A stretch of 64,000 nucleotides of DNA. Source: Megachile rotundata. Its lineage: Eukaryota; Arthropoda; Insecta; Hymenoptera; Megachilidae. The notes below the pieces were generated by a model, which did not search any database, was not told where the DNA came from, and worked only from the letters and a program-made list of their open reading frames with translations. The stretch lies in assembly GCF_050947335.1 (NCBI RefSeq), contig NW_027473694.1:62001-126000 (forward strand), in the 5' to 3' direction. The position numbers and the translations under genes were made by a program. Of the stretch, positions 42,082-57,486 are shown one piece after another. How positions within the stretch are numbered: the first letter of the stretch is position 1; each line of letters starts with the position of its first letter.

Positions 42082-43658
42082 AAGCATAATATGGCTAATA
42101 GCATGAGTTAGATTGATAATAATAAGAGTAATGAGTATAGTAATTGTCGTTCTATCGATCATATCTGCATAATATGGTTAATAATATGAGTTAGATTGAT
42201 AATAGTGAGTGTAATAAATATAGTAATTGTCGCTCTATCGCTCATGTAATCACAATATGGCTAATAATATGAGTTAGATTGATAATAATAAGAGTAATAA
42301 GTATAGTAATTGTCGTTCTATCGATCATATAAGCATAATATGGCTAATAATATGAGTTAGATTGATAATAATAAGTGTAATAAGTATAGTAATTGTCGTT
42401 CTATCGATCATATCTGCATAATATGGTTAATAATATGAGTTAGATTGATAATAGTGAGTGTAATAAATATAGTAATTGTCGTTCTATCGCCCATATAAGC
42501 ACAATATGGCTAATAATATGAGTTAGATTGATAATAATAAGAGTAATAAGTATAGTAATTGTCGTTCTATCGATCATATAAGCATAATGTGGCTAATAAT
42601 ATGAGTTTGATTCATAATAATAAGAGTAATAAGTATAGTAATTGTCGTTCTATCGATCATATAAGCATAATATGGCTAATAATATGAGTTAGATTTATAA
42701 TAATAAGAGTAATAAGTATAGTAATTGTCGTTCTATCGATCATATAAGCACAATATGGCTAATAATATGAGTTAGATTGATAATACTAAGAGTAGTGAGT
42801 ATAGTAATTCTCATTCTATCGATCATATAAGCATAATATGGTTAATAATATGAGTTAGATTGATAATAGTGAGTGTAATACATATAGTAATTGTCGTTCT
42901 ATCGCTCATATAAGCACAATATGGTTAATAATATGAGTTAGATTGATAATAATAAGAGTAATAAGTATAGTAATTGTCGTTCTATCGATCATATAAGCAT
43001 AATATGGCTAATAATGTGAGTTAGATTGATAATAATAACAGTAATAAGTATAGTAATTATCGTTCTATCGATAATATAAGCATAATATGGCTAATAATAT
43101 GAGTTAGATTGATAATACTAAGGGTAGTGAGTATAGTAATTGTCGTTCTATCGATCATATGAGCATAATATGGCTAATAATATGAGTTAGATTGATAATA
43201 ATAAGAGTAATGAGTATAGTAATTGTCGTTCTATCGATCATATCTGCATAATATGGTTAATAATATGAGTTAGATTGATAATAGTGAGTGTAATAAATAT
43301 AGTAATTGTCGTTCTATCGCTCATGTAATCACAATATGGCTAATAATATGAGTTAGATTGATAATAATTAGAGTAATAAGTATAGTAATTGTCGTTCTAT
43401 CGATCATACAAGCATAATATGGCTAATAATATGAGTTAGATTGATAATAATAAGTGTAATAAGTATAGTAATTGTCGTTCTATCGATCATAATTGCATAA
43501 TATGGTTAATAATATGAGTTAGATTGATAATAATAAGAGCAATGAGTATAGTAATTGTCGTACTATCGATCATATAAGCATAATATGGCTAATAATATGA
43601 GTTAGATTGATAATAATAAGAGTAATGAGTATAGTAATTGTAGTTCTATCGATCATTG
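42082..43658 (+). repeat. 19-monomer tandem duplication of the cassette, second copy
   Basis: Repeats the preceding block at +1,577. The sequence continues into the copy of 1,165-5,309, where the next AATAGCATG monomer has TTCAATCG instead of TTCTATCG. This block therefore belongs both to the tandem pair and to the long dispersed copy. Confidence 0.87.
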
Positions 43659-46224
43659 AAGCATAATATGGCTAATAGCATGAGTTAGATTGATAATAAT
43701 AAGAGTAATGAGTATAGTAATTGTCGTTCAATCGATCATATCTGCATAATATGGTTAATAATATGAGTTAGATTGATAATAGTGAGTGTAATAAATATAG
43801 TAATTGTCATTGTATCGCTCATGTAATCACAATATGGCTAATAATATGAGTTAGATTGATAATAATAACAGTAATAAGTATAGTAATTGTCGTTCTATCG
43901 ATCATATAAGCATAATATGGCTAATAATATGAGTTAGATTGATAATACTAAGAGTAGTGAGTATAGTAATTGTCGTTCTCTCGATCATATAAGCATAATA
44001 TGGCTCATAATATGAGTTAGATTGATAATACTAAGAGTAGTGAGTACAGTAATTCTCGTTCTATCGATCATATAAGCATAATATGGCTAATAATATGAGT
44101 TAGATTGATAATAATAAGAGTAATGAGTATAGTAATTGTAGTTCTATCGATCATTGAAGCATAATATGGCTAATAATATGAGTTAGATTGATAATAATAA
44201 GAGTAATGAGTATAGTAATTGTAGTTCTATCGATCATATCTGCATAATATGGTTAATAATATGAGTTGGAATGATAATAATAAGAGTAATAAGTATAGTA
44301 ATTGTCGTTCTATCGATCATATCTGCATAATATTTTTAATAATATGAGTTAGATTGATAATAATAAGAGTAATGAGTATAGTAATTGTAGTTCTATCGAT
44401 CATATCTGCATAATATGGTTAATAATATGAGTTAGAATGATAATAATAAGAGTAATAAGTATAGTAATTGACGTTCTATCGATCATATCTGCATAATATG
44501 GTTAATAATTTGAGTTAGATTGATAATAGTGAGTGTAATAAGTATAGTGAATGTCGTTCTATCGATCATATCAGCATAACATGGGTAATAATATGAGTTG
44601 GATTGATAACAATAAGAGTAATGAGTATAGTAATTGTAGTTCTATCGATCATATAAGCATAATCTGGCTAATAATATGAGTTAGATTCATAATAATAAGA
44701 GTAATAAGTATAGTAATTGTCGTTCTATCGATCATATCTGCATAATATGGTTAATAATATGAGTTAGATTGATAATAATAACAGTAATTAGTATAGTAAT
44801 TGTCGTTATATCGATCATATAACCATAATATGGCTAATAGCATGAGTTAGATTGATAATAATAAGAGTAATGAGTATAGTAATTGTCGTTCAATCGATCA
44901 TATCTGCATAATATGGTTAATAATATGAGTTAGATTGATAATAGTGAGTGTAATAAATATAGTAATTGTCATTCTATCGCTCATGTAATCACAATATGGT
45001 TAATAATATGAGTTAGATTGATAATAATAAGAGTAATAAGTATAGTAATTGTCGTTCTATCGATCATATAAGCATAATATGGCTAATAATATGAGTTAGA
45101 TTGATAATAATAAGTGGAATAAGTATAGTAATTGTCGTTCTATCGATCATATAAGCATAATATGGCTAATAATATGAGTTAGATTTATAATAATAAGAGT
45201 AATAAGTATAGTAATTGTCGTTCTATCGATCATATAAGCACAATATGGCTAATAATATGAGTTAGATTGATAATAATAAGAGTAATAAGTATAGTAATTG
45301 TCGTTCTATCGATCATATCTGCATAATATGGTTAATAATATGAGTTAGATTGATAATAGTGAGTGTAATAAATATAGTAATTGTCGTTCTATCGCTCATA
45401 TAAGCACAATATGGCTAATAATATGAGTTAGATTGATAATAATAAGAGTAATAAGTATAGTAATTGTCGTTCTATCGATCATATAAGCATAATATGGCTA
45501 ATAATATGAGTTAGATTTATAATAATAAGAGTAATAAGTATAGTAATTGTCGTTCTATCGATCATATAAGCACAATATGGCTAATAATATGAGTTAGATT
45601 GATAATAATAAGAGTAATAAGTATAGTAATTGTCGTTCTATCGATCATATCTGCATAATATGGTTAATAATATGAGTTAGATTGATAATAGTGAGTGTAA
45701 TAAATATAGTAATTGTCGTTCTATCGCTCATATAACCATAATATGGCTAATAGCATGAGTTGGATTGATAATAATAAGAGTAATGAGTATAGTAATTGTC
45801 GTTCTATCGATCATATCTGCATAATATGGTTAATAATATGAGTTAGATTGATAATAGTGAGTGTAATAAATATAGTAATTGTCGTTCTATCGCTCATATT
45901 AGCACAATATGGCTAATAACATGAGTTAGATTGATAATAATAAGAGTAGTAACTATAGTAATTGTCGTTCTATCGATCGTATAAGCATGCAATGGTTAAT
46001 AATATGAGTTAGATTGATAATAATAACAGTAATAAGTATAGTAATTGTCGTTCTATCGATAATATAAGCATAATATGGCTAATAATATGAGTTAGATTGA
46101 TAATACTAAGAGTAGTGAGTACAGTAATTCTCGTTCTATCGATCATATAAGCATAATATGGCTAATAATATGAGTTAGATTGATAATAATAAGAGTAATG
46201 AGTATAGTAATTGTAGTTCTATCG
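42085..46224 (+). repeat. 50-monomer copy of 1,165-5,304
   Basis: At a shift of 40,920, many stretches of the two regions read the same, for example 1,501-1,570 with 42,421-42,490 and 5,041-5,080 with 45,961-46,000. Differences noticed include GTTATTG near 3,793 against GTAATTG near 44,713, and ATGGCC near 4,659 against ATGGCT near 45,579. The match stops within ATCGA/ATCGC at base 46,224. Confidence 0.88.
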
Positions 46225-46309
46225 CTCATGTAATCACAATATGGCTAATAATATGAGTTAGATTGATAATAATAAGAGTAATAAGTATAGTAATTGTCGT
46301 TCTATCGAT

Positions 46310-49300
46310 CATATAAGCATAATATGGCTAATAATATGAGTTAGATTGATAATAATAAGAGTAATGAGTATACTAATTGTCGTTCTATCGATCATATAAG
46401 CATAATATGGCTAATAATATGAGTTAGATTTATAATAATAAGAGTAATAAGTATAGTAATTGTCGTTCTATCGATCATATAAGCACAATATGGCTAATAA
46501 TATGAGTTAGATTGATAATAATAAGAGTAATAAGTATAGTAATTGTCGTTCTATCGATCATATCTGCATAATATGGTTAATAATATGAGTTAGATTGATA
46601 ATAATAAGAGTAATAAGTATAGTAATTGTCGTTATATCGATCATATAACCATAATATGGCAATAGAATGGGTTAGATTGATAATAATATGAGTAATGAGT
46701 ATAGTAATTGTCGTTCTATCGATCATATCTGCATAATATGGTTAATAATATGAGTTAGATTGATAATAGTGAGTGTAATAAGTATAGTAATTGTCGTTCT
46801 ACCGATAATATAAGCATAATATGGCTAATAATATGAGTTAGATTGATAATAATAAGAGTAATGAGTATAGTAATTGTCGTTCAATCGATCATATCTGCAT
46901 AATATGGGTAATAATATGAGTTAGATTGATAATAGTGAGTGTAATAAATATAGTAATTGTCATTGTATCGCTCATGTAATCACAATATGGCTAATAATAT
47001 GAGTTAGATTGATAATAATAACAGTAATAAGTATAGTAATTGTCGTTCTATCGATCATATAAGCATAATATGGCTAATAATATGAGTTAGATTGATAATA
47101 CTAAGAGTAGTGAGTATAGTAATTGTCGTTCTCTCGATCATATAAGCATAATATGGCTAATAATATGAGTTAGATTGATAATACTAAGAGTAGTGAGTAC
47201 AGTAATTCTCGTTCTATCGATCATATAAGCATAATATGGCTAATAATATGAGTTAGATTGATAATAATAAGAGTAATGAGTATAGTAATTGTAGTTCTAT
47301 CGATCATTGAAGCATAATATGGCTAATAATATGAGTTAGATTGATAATAATAAGAGTAATGAGTATAGTAATTGTAGTTCTATCGATCATATCTGCATAA
47401 TATGGTTAATAATATGAGTTAGAATGATAATAATAAGAGTAATAAGTATAGTAATTGTCGTTCTATCGATCATATCTGCATAATATGGTTAATAATATGA
47501 GTTAGATTGATAATAATAACAGTAATTAGTATAGTAATTGTCGTTATATCGATCATATAACCATAATATGGCTAATAGCATGAGTTAGATTGATAATAAT
47601 AAGAGTAATGAGTATAGTAATTGTCGTTCAATCGATCATATCTGCATAATATGGTTAATAATATGAGTTAGATTGATAATAGTGAGTGTAATAAATATAG
47701 TAATTGTCATTCTATCGCTCATGTAATCACAATATGGCTAATAATATGAGTTAGATTGATAATAATAAGAGTAATAAGTATAGTAATTGTCGTTCTATCG
47801 ATCATATAAGCATAATATGGCTAATAATATGAGTTAGATTGATAATAATAAGTGTAATAAGTATAGTAATTGTCGTTCTATCGATCATATAAGCATAATA
47901 TGGCTAATAATATGAGTTAGATTTATAATAATAAGAGTAATAAGTATAGTAATTGTCGTTCTATCGATCATATAAGCACAATATGGCTAATAATATGGGT
48001 TAGATTGATAATAATAAGAGTAATAAGTATAGTAATTGTCGTTCTATCGATCATATCTGCATAATATGGTTAATAATATGAGTTAGATTGATAATAGTGA
48101 GTGTAATAAATATAGTAATTGTCGTTCTATCGCTCATATAAGCACAATATGGCTAATAATATGAGTTAGATTGATAATAATAAGAGTAATAAGTATAGTA
48201 ATTGTCGTTCTATCGATCATATAAGCATAATATGGCTAATAATATGAGTTAGATTGATAATAATAACAGTAATAAGTATAGTAATTATCGTTCTATCGAT
48301 AATATAAGCATAATATGGCTCGTAATATGAGTTAGATTGATAATACTAAGAGTAGTGAGTATAGTAATTGTCGTTCTATCGATCATATAAGCATAATATG
48401 GCTAATAATATGAGTTAGATTGATAATAATAAGAGTAATGAGTATAGTAATTGCCGTACTATCGATCATATAAGCATAATATGGCTAATAATGTGAGTTA
48501 GATTGATAATAGTGAGTGCAATAAATATAGTAATTGTCGTTCTATCGCTCATATAAGCACAATATGGCTAATAATATGAGTTAGATTGATAATAATAAGA
48601 GTAATAAGTATAGTAATAGTCGTTCTATCGATCATATAAGCATAATATGGCTAATAATATGAGTTAGATTGATAATAATAAGAGTAATGAGTATACTAAT
48701 TGTCGTTCTATCGATCATATAAGCATAATATGGCTAATAATATGAGTTAGATTTATAATAATAAGAGTAATAAGTATAGTAATTGTCGTTCTATCGATCA
48801 TATAAGCACAATATGGCTAATAATATGAGTTAGATTGATAATAATAAGAGTAATAAGTATAGTAATTGTCGTTCTATCGATCATATCTGCATAATATGGT
48901 TAATAATATGAGTTAGATTGATAATAATAAGAGTAATAAGTATAGTAATTGTCGTTATATCGATCATATAACCATAATATGGCTAATAGAATGGGTTAGA
49001 TTGATAATAATATGAGTAATGAGTATAGTAATTGTCGTTCTATCGATGATATCTGCATAATATGGTTAATAATATGAGTTAGATTGATAATAGTGAGTGT
49101 AATAAGTATAGTAATTGTCGTTCTATCGATAATATAAGCATAATATGGCTAATAATATGAGTTAGATTGATAATACTAAGAGTAGTGAGTATAGTAATTG
49201 TCGTTCTCTCGATCATATAAGCATAATATGGCTAATAATATGAGTTAGATTGATAATACTAAGAGTAGTGAGTACAGTAATTCTCGTTCTATCGATCATA

Positions 49301-49410
49301 TAAGCATAATATGGCTAATAATATGAGTTAGATTGATAATAATAAGAGTAATGAGTATAGTAATTGTAGTTCTATCGATCATTGAAGCATAATATGCCTA
49401 ATAATATGAG
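46310..49410 (+). repeat. Copy of about 6,552-9,820 lacking two monomers
   Basis: The 1-base deletion monomer gives a shift of 39,758 (6,901 and 46,659), but ATATGGGTAAT gives 39,592 (7,314 and 46,906). The difference is exactly 166 bases, so two monomers present at about 7,046-7,211 are missing here. The missing pair includes ATGCCTAAT and one TTCAATCG monomer. From 48,556 this part also follows bases 1-856 closely, sharing GATGAT and GCCTAAT. Confidence 0.8.
46648..46729 (+). repeat. 82-bp monomer, third carrier of the 1-base deletion
   Basis: ATGGCAATAGAATGGG with one T missing, as at 6,890 and 17,679, in the same context of a TTATATCG monomer before and GATAATAATATGAG inside. Confidence 0.92.
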
Positions 49411-52400
49411 TTTGATTCATAATAATAAGAGTAATAAGTATAGTAATTGTCGTTCTATCGATCATATCTGCATAATATGGTTAATAATATGAGTTAGATT
49501 GATAATAGTGAGTGTAATAAATATAGTAATTGTCGTTCTATCGCCCATATAAGCACAATATGGCTAATAATATGAGTTAGATTGATAATAATAAGAGTAA
49601 TAAGTATAGTAATTGTCGTTCTATCGATCATATAAGCATAATGTGGCTAATAATATGAGTTTGATTCATAATAATAAGAGTAATAAGTATAGTAATTGTC
49701 GTTCTATCGATCATATAAGCATAATATGGCTAATAATATGAGTTAGATTTATAATAATAAGAGTAATAAGTATAGTAATTGTCGTTCTATCGATCATATA
49801 AGCACAATATGGCTAATAATATGAGTTAGATTGATAATACTAAGAGTAGTGAGTATAGTAATTCTCATTCTATCGATCATATAAGCATAATATGGTTAAT
49901 AATATGAGTTAGATTGATAATAGTGAGTGTAATACATATAGTAATTGTCGTTCTATCGCTCATATAAGCACAATATGGTTAATAATATGAGTTAGATTGA
50001 TAATAATAAGAGTAATAAGTATAGTAATTGTCGTTCTATCGATCATATAAGCATAATATGGCTAATAATATGAGTTAGATTGATAATAATAACAGTAATA
50101 AGTATAGTAATTATCGTTCTATCGATAATATAAGCATAATATGGCTAATAATATGAGTTAGATTGATAATACTAAGGGTAGTGAGTATAGTAATTGTCGT
50201 TCTATCGATCATATGAGCATAATATGGCTAATAATATGAGTTAGATTGATAATAATAAGAGTAATGAGTATAGTAATTGTCGTTCTATCGATCATATCTG
50301 CATAATATGGTTAATAATATGAGTTAGATTGATAATAGTGAGTGTAATAAATATAGTAATTGTCGTTCTATCGCTCATGTAATCACAATATGGCTAATAA
50401 TATGAGTTAGATTGATAATAATTAGAGTAATAAGTATAGTAATTGTCGTTCTATCGATCATACAAGCATAATATGGCTAATAATATGAGTTAGATTGATA
50501 ATAATAAGTGTAATAAGTATAGTAATTGTCGTTCTATCGATCATAATTGCATAATATGGTTAATAATATGAGTTAGATTGATAATAATAAGAGCAATGAG
50601 TATAGTAATTGTCGTACTATCGATCATATAAGCATAATATGGCTAATAATATGAGTTAGATTGATAATAATAAGAGTAATGAGTATAGTAATTGTAGTTC
50701 TATCGATCATTGAAGCATAATATGGCTAATAGCATGAGTTAGATTGATAATAATAAGAGTAATGAGTATAGTAATTGTCGTTCAATCGATCATATCTGCA
50801 TAATATGGTTAATAATATGAGTTAGATTGATAATAGTGAGTGTAATAAATATAGTAATTGTCATTGTATCGCTCATGTAATCACAATATGGCTAATAATA
50901 TGAGTTAGATTGATAATAATAACAGTAATAAGTATAGTAATTGTCGTTCTATCGATCATATAAGCATAATATGGCTAATAATATGAGTTAGATTGATAAT
51001 ACTAAGAGTAGTGAGTATAGTAATTGTCGTTCTCTCGATCATATAAGCATAATATGGCTCATAATATGAGTTAGATTGATAATACTAAGAGTAGTGAGTA
51101 CAGTAATTCTCGTTCTATCGATCATATAAGCATAATATGGCTAATAATATGAGTTAGATTGATAATAATAAGAGTAATGAGTATAGTAATTGTAGTTCTA
51201 TCGATCATTGAAGCATAATATGGCTAATAATATGAGTTAGATTGATAATAATAAGAGTAATGAGTATAGTAATTGTAGTTCTATCGATCATATCTGCATA
51301 ATATGGTTAATAATATGAGTTGGAATGATAATAATAAGAGTAATAAGTATAGTAATTGTCGTTCTATCGATCATATCTGCATAATATTTTTAATAATATG
51401 AGTTAGATTGATAATAATAAGAGTAATGAGTATAGTAATTGTAGTTCTATCGATCATATCTGCATAATATGGTTAATAATATGAGTTAGAATGATAATAA
51501 TAAGAGTAATAAGTATAGTAATTGACGTTCTATCGATCATATCTGCATAATATGGTTAATAATTTGAGTTAGATTGATAATAGTGAGTGTAATAAGTATA
51601 GTGAATGTCGTTCTATCGATCATATCAGCATAACATGGGTAATAATATGAGTTGGATTGATAACAATAAGAGTAATGAGTATAGTAATTGTAGTTCTATC
51701 GATCATATAAGCATAATCTGGCTAATAATATGAGTTAGATTCATAATAATAAGAGTAATAAGTATAGTTATTGTCGTTCTATCGATCATATCTGCATAAT
51801 ATGGTTAATAATATGAGTTAGATTGATAATAATAACAGTAATTAGTATAGTAATTGTCGTTATATCGATCATATAACCATAATATGGCTAATAGCATGAG
51901 TTAGATTGATAATAATAAGAGTAATGAGTATAGTAATTGTCGTTCAATCGATCATATCTGCATAATATGGTTAATAATATGAGTTAGATTGATAATAGTG
52001 AGTGTAATAAATATAGTAATTGTCATTCTATCGCTCATGTAATCACAATATGGTTAATAATATGAGTTAGATTGATAATAATAAGAGTAATAAGTATAGT
52101 AATTGTCGTTCTATCGATCATATAAGCATAATATGGCTAATAATATGAGTTAGATTGATAATAATAAGTGGAATAAGTATAGTAATTGTCGTTCTATCGA
52201 TCATATAAGCATAATATGGCTAATAATATGAGTTAGATTTATAATAATAAGAGTAATAAGTATAGTAATTGTCGTTCTATCGATCATATAAGCACAATAT
52301 GGCTAATAATATGAGTTAGATTGATAATAATAAGAGTAATAAGTATAGTAATTGTCGTTCTATCGATCATATCTGCATAATATGGTTAATAATATGAGTT

Positions 52401-54863
52401 AGATTGATAATAGTGAGTGTAATAAATATAGTAATTGTCGTTCTATCGCTCATATAAGCACAATATGGCTAATAATATGAGTTAGATTGATAATAATAAG
52501 AGTAATAAGTATAGTAATTGTCGTTCTATCGATCATATAAGCATAATATGGCTAATAATATGAGTTAGATTTATAATAATAAGAGTAATAAGTATAGTAA
52601 TTGTCGTTCTATCGATCATATAAGCACAATATGGCCAATAATATGAGTTAGATTGATAATAATAAGAGTAATAAGTATAGTAATTGTCGTTCTATCGATC
52701 ATATCTGCATAATATGGTTAATAATATGAGTTAGATTGATAATAGTGAGTGTAATAAATATAGTAATTGTCGTTCTATCGCTCATATAACCATAATATGG
52801 CTAATAGCATGAGTTGGATTGATAATAATAAGAGTAATGAGTATAGTAATTGTCGTTCTATCGATCATATCTGCATAATATGGTTAATAATATGAGTTAG
52901 ATTGATAATAGTGAGTGTAATAAATATAGTAATTGTCGTTCTATCGCTCATATTAGCACAATATGGCTAATAACATGAGTTAGATTGATAATAATAAGAG
53001 TAGTAACTATAGTAATTGTCGTTCTATCGATCGTATAAGCATGCAATGGTTAATAATATGAGTTAGATTGATAATAATAACAGTAATAAGTATAGTAATT
53101 GTCGTTCTATCGATAATATAAGCATAATATGGCTAATAATATGAGTTAGATTGATAATACTAAGAGTAGTGAGTACAGTAATTCTCGTTCTATCGATCAT
53201 ATAAGCATAATATGGCTAATAATATGAGTTAGATTGATAATAATAAGAGTAATGAGTATAGTAATTGTAGTTCTATCGATCATATCTGCATAATATGGTT
53301 AATAATATGAGTTAGAATGATAATAATAGGAGTAATAAGTATAGTAATTGTCGTTCTATCGATCATATCTGCATAATATGGTTAATAATATGAGTTAGAT
53401 TGATAATAGTGAGTGTAATAAGTATAGTGAATGTCGTTCTATCGATCATATCAGCATAATATGGGTAATAATATGAGTTGGATTAATAATAATAAGAGTA
53501 ATGAGTATAGTAATTGTAGTTCTATCGATCATATAAGCATAATATGGCTAATAGCATGAGTTAGATTGATAATAATAAGAGTAATGGGTATAGTAATTGT
53601 CGTTCTATCGATCATATCTGCATAATATTGTTAATAATATGAGTTAGAATGATAATAATAAGAGTAATAAGTATAGTAATTGTCGTTCTATCGATCATAT
53701 CTGCATAATATGGTTAATAATATGAGTTGGATTGATAATAATAAGAGTAATGAGTATAGTAATTGTAGTTCTATCGATCATATAAGCATAATATGGCTAA
53801 TAGCATGAGTTAGATTGATAATAATAAGAGTAATGGGTATAGTAATTGTCGTTCTATCGATCATATCTGCATAATATTGTTAATAATATGAGTTAGAATG
53901 ATAATAATAAGAGTAATAAGTATAGTAATTGTCGTTCTATCGATCATATCTGCATAATATGGTTAATAATATGAGTTAGATTGATAATAATAACAGTAAT
54001 TAGTATAGTAATTGTCGTTATATCGATCATATAACCATAATATGGCTAATAGCATGAGTTAGATTGATAATAATAAGAGTAATGAGTATAGTAATTGTCT
54101 TTCAATCGATCATATCTGCATAATATTGTTAATAATATGAGTTAGATTGATAATAGTGAGTGTAATAAATATAGTAATTGTCATTCTATCGCTCATGTAA
54201 TCACAATATGGCTAATAATATGAGTTAGATTGATAATAATAAGAGTAATAAGTATAGTAATTGTCGTTCTATCGATCATATAAGCATAATATGGCTAATA
54301 ATATGAGTTAGATTGATAATAATAAGAGTAATGAGTATAGTAATTGTCGTACTATCGATCATATAAGCATAATATGGCTAATAATGTGAGTTAGATTGAT
54401 AATAGTGAGTGCAATAAATATAGTAATTGTCGTTCTATCGCTCATATAAGCACAATATGGCTAATAATATGAGTTAGATTGATAATAATAAGAGTAATAA
54501 GTATAGTAATAGTCGTTCTATCGATCATATAAGCATAATATGGCTAATAATATGAGTTAGATTGATAATAATAAGAGTAATGAGTATACTAATTGTCGTT
54601 CTATCGATCATATAAGCATAATATGGCTAATAATATGAGTTAGATTTATAATAATAAGAGTAATAAGTATAGTAATTGTCGTTCTATCGATCATATAAGC
54701 ACAATATGGCTAATAATATGAGTTAGATTGATAATAATAAGAGTAATAAGTATAGTAATTGTCGTTCTATCGATCATATCTGCATAATATGGTTAATAAT
54801 ATGAGTTAGATTGATAATAATAAGAGTAATAAGTATAGTAATTGTCGTTATATCGATCATATA

Positions 54864-54945
54864 ACCATAATATGGCAATAGAATGGGTTAGATTGATAAT
54901 AATATGAGTAATGAGTATAGTAATTGTCGTTCTATCGATCATATC
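54864..54945 (+). repeat. 82-bp monomer, fourth carrier of the 1-base deletion
   Basis: ATGGCAATAGAATGGG with the same missing T, 47,974 bases downstream of the one at 6,890. It was copied as part of the 10-kb block. Confidence 0.92.
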
Positions 54946-57486
54946 TGCATAATATGGTTAATAATATGAGTTAGATTGATAATAGTGAGTGTAATAAGTA
55001 TAGTAATTGTCGTTCTATCGATAATATAAGCATAATATGCCTAATAATATGAGTTAGATTGATAATAATAAGAGTAATGAGTATAGTAATTGTCGTTCAA
55101 TCGATCATATCTGCATAATATGGTTAATAATATGAGTTAGATTGATAATAGTGAGTGTAATAAGTATAGTAATTGTCGTTCTACCGATAATATAAGCATA
55201 ATATGGCTAATAATATGAGTTAGATTGATAATAATAAGAGTAATGAGTATAGTAATTGTCGTTCAATCGATCATATCTGCATAATATGGGTAATAATATG
55301 AGTTAGATTGATAATAGTGAGTGTAATAAATATAGTAATTGTCATTGTATCGCTCATGTAATCACAATATGGCTAATAATATGAGTTAGATTGATAATAA
55401 TAACAGTAATAAGTATAGTAATTGTCGTTCTATCGATCATATAAGCATAATATGGCTAATAATATGAGTTAGATTGATAATACTAAGAGTAGTGAGTATA
55501 GTAATTGTCGTTCTCTCGATCATATAAGCATAATATGGCTAATAATATGAGTTAGATTGATAATACTAAGAGTAGTGAGTACAGTAATTCTCGTTCTATC
55601 GATCATATAAGCATAATATGGCTAATAATATGAGTTAGATTGATAATAATAAGAGTAATGAGTATAGTAATTGTAGTTCTATCGATCATTGAAGCATAAT
55701 ATGGCTAATAATATGAGTTAGATTGATAATAATAAGAGTAATGAGTATAGTAATTGTAGTTCTATCGATCATATCTGCATAATATGGTTAATAATATGAG
55801 TTAGAATGATAATAATAAGAGTAATAAGTATAGTAATTGTCGTTCTATCGATCATATCTGCATAATATGGTTAATAATATGAGTTAGATTGATAATAATA
55901 ACAGTAATTAGTATAGTAATTGTCGTTATATCGATCATATAACCATAATATGGCTAATAGCATGAGTTAGATTGATAATAATAAGAGTAATGAGTATAGT
56001 AATTGTCGTTCAATCGATCATATCTGCATAATATGGTTAATAATATGAGTTAGATTGATAATAGTGAGTGTAATAAATATAGTAATTGTCATTCTATCGC
56101 TCATGTAATCACAATATGGCTAATAATATGAGTTAGATTGATAATAATAAGAGTAATAAGTATAGTAATTGTCGTTCTATCGATCATATAAGCATAATAT
56201 GGCTAATAATATGAGTTAGATTGATAATAATAAGTGTAATAAGTATAGTAATTGTCGTTCTATCGATCATATAAGCATAATATGGCTAATAATATGAGTT
56301 AGATTTATAATAATAAGAGTAATAAGTATAGTAATTGTCGTTCTATCGATCATATAAGCACAATATGGCTAATAATATGAGTTAGATTGATAATAATAAG
56401 AGTAATAAGTATAGTAATTGTCGTTCTATCGATCATATCAGCATAATATGGTTAATAATATGAGTTAGATTGATAATAGTGAGTGTAATAAATATAGTAA
56501 TTGTCGTTCTATCGCTCATATAAGCACAATATGGCTAATAATATGAGTTAGATTGATAATAATAAGAGTAATAAGTATAGTAATTGTCGTTCTATCGATC
56601 ATATAAGCATAATATGGCTAATAATATGAGTTAGATTGATAATAATAACAGTAATAAGTATAGTAATTATCGTTCTATCGATAATATAAGCATAATATGG
56701 CTCGTAATATGAGTTAGATTGATAATACTAAGAGTAGTGAGTATAGTAATTGTCGTTCTATCGATCATATAAGCATAATATGGCTAATAATATGAGTTAG
56801 ATTGATAATAATAAGAGTAATGAGTATAGTAATTGCCGTACTATCGATCATATAAGCATAATATGGCTAATAATGTGAGTTAGATTGATAATAGTGAGTG
56901 CAATAAATATAGTAATTGTCGTTCTATCGCTCATATAAGCACAATATGGCTAATAATATGAGTTAGATTGATAATAATAAGAGTAATAAGTATAGTAATA
57001 GTCGTTCTATCGATCATATAAGCATAATATGGCTAATAATATGAGTTAGATTGATAATAATAAGAGTAATGAGTATACTAATTGTCGTTCTATCGATCAT
57101 ATAAGCATAATATGGCTAATAATATGAGTTAGATTTATAATAATACGAGTAATAAGTATAGTAATTGTCGTTCTATCGATCATATAAGCACAATATGGCT
57201 AATAATATGAGTTAGATTGATAATAATAAGAGTAATGAGTATAGTAATTGTTGTTCTATCGATCATATCTGCATAATATGGTTAATAATATGAGTTAGAT
57301 TGATAATAATAAGAGTAATAAGTATAGTAATTGTCGTTATATCGATCATATAACCATAATATGGCTAATAGAATGGGTTAGATTGATAATAATATGAGTA
57401 ATGAGTATAGTAATTGTCGTTCTATCGATCATATCTGCATAATATGGTTAATAATATGAGTTAGATTGATAATAGTGAGTGTAATA

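Noticed and set aside
13604..43658. A common 19-monomer higher-order unit linking 13,604-16,757 and 40,505-43,658
   Set aside because: Both duplications are 1,577 bases, but their marker monomers differ, and other steps (20, 21, 22, 31, 33) are equally present.
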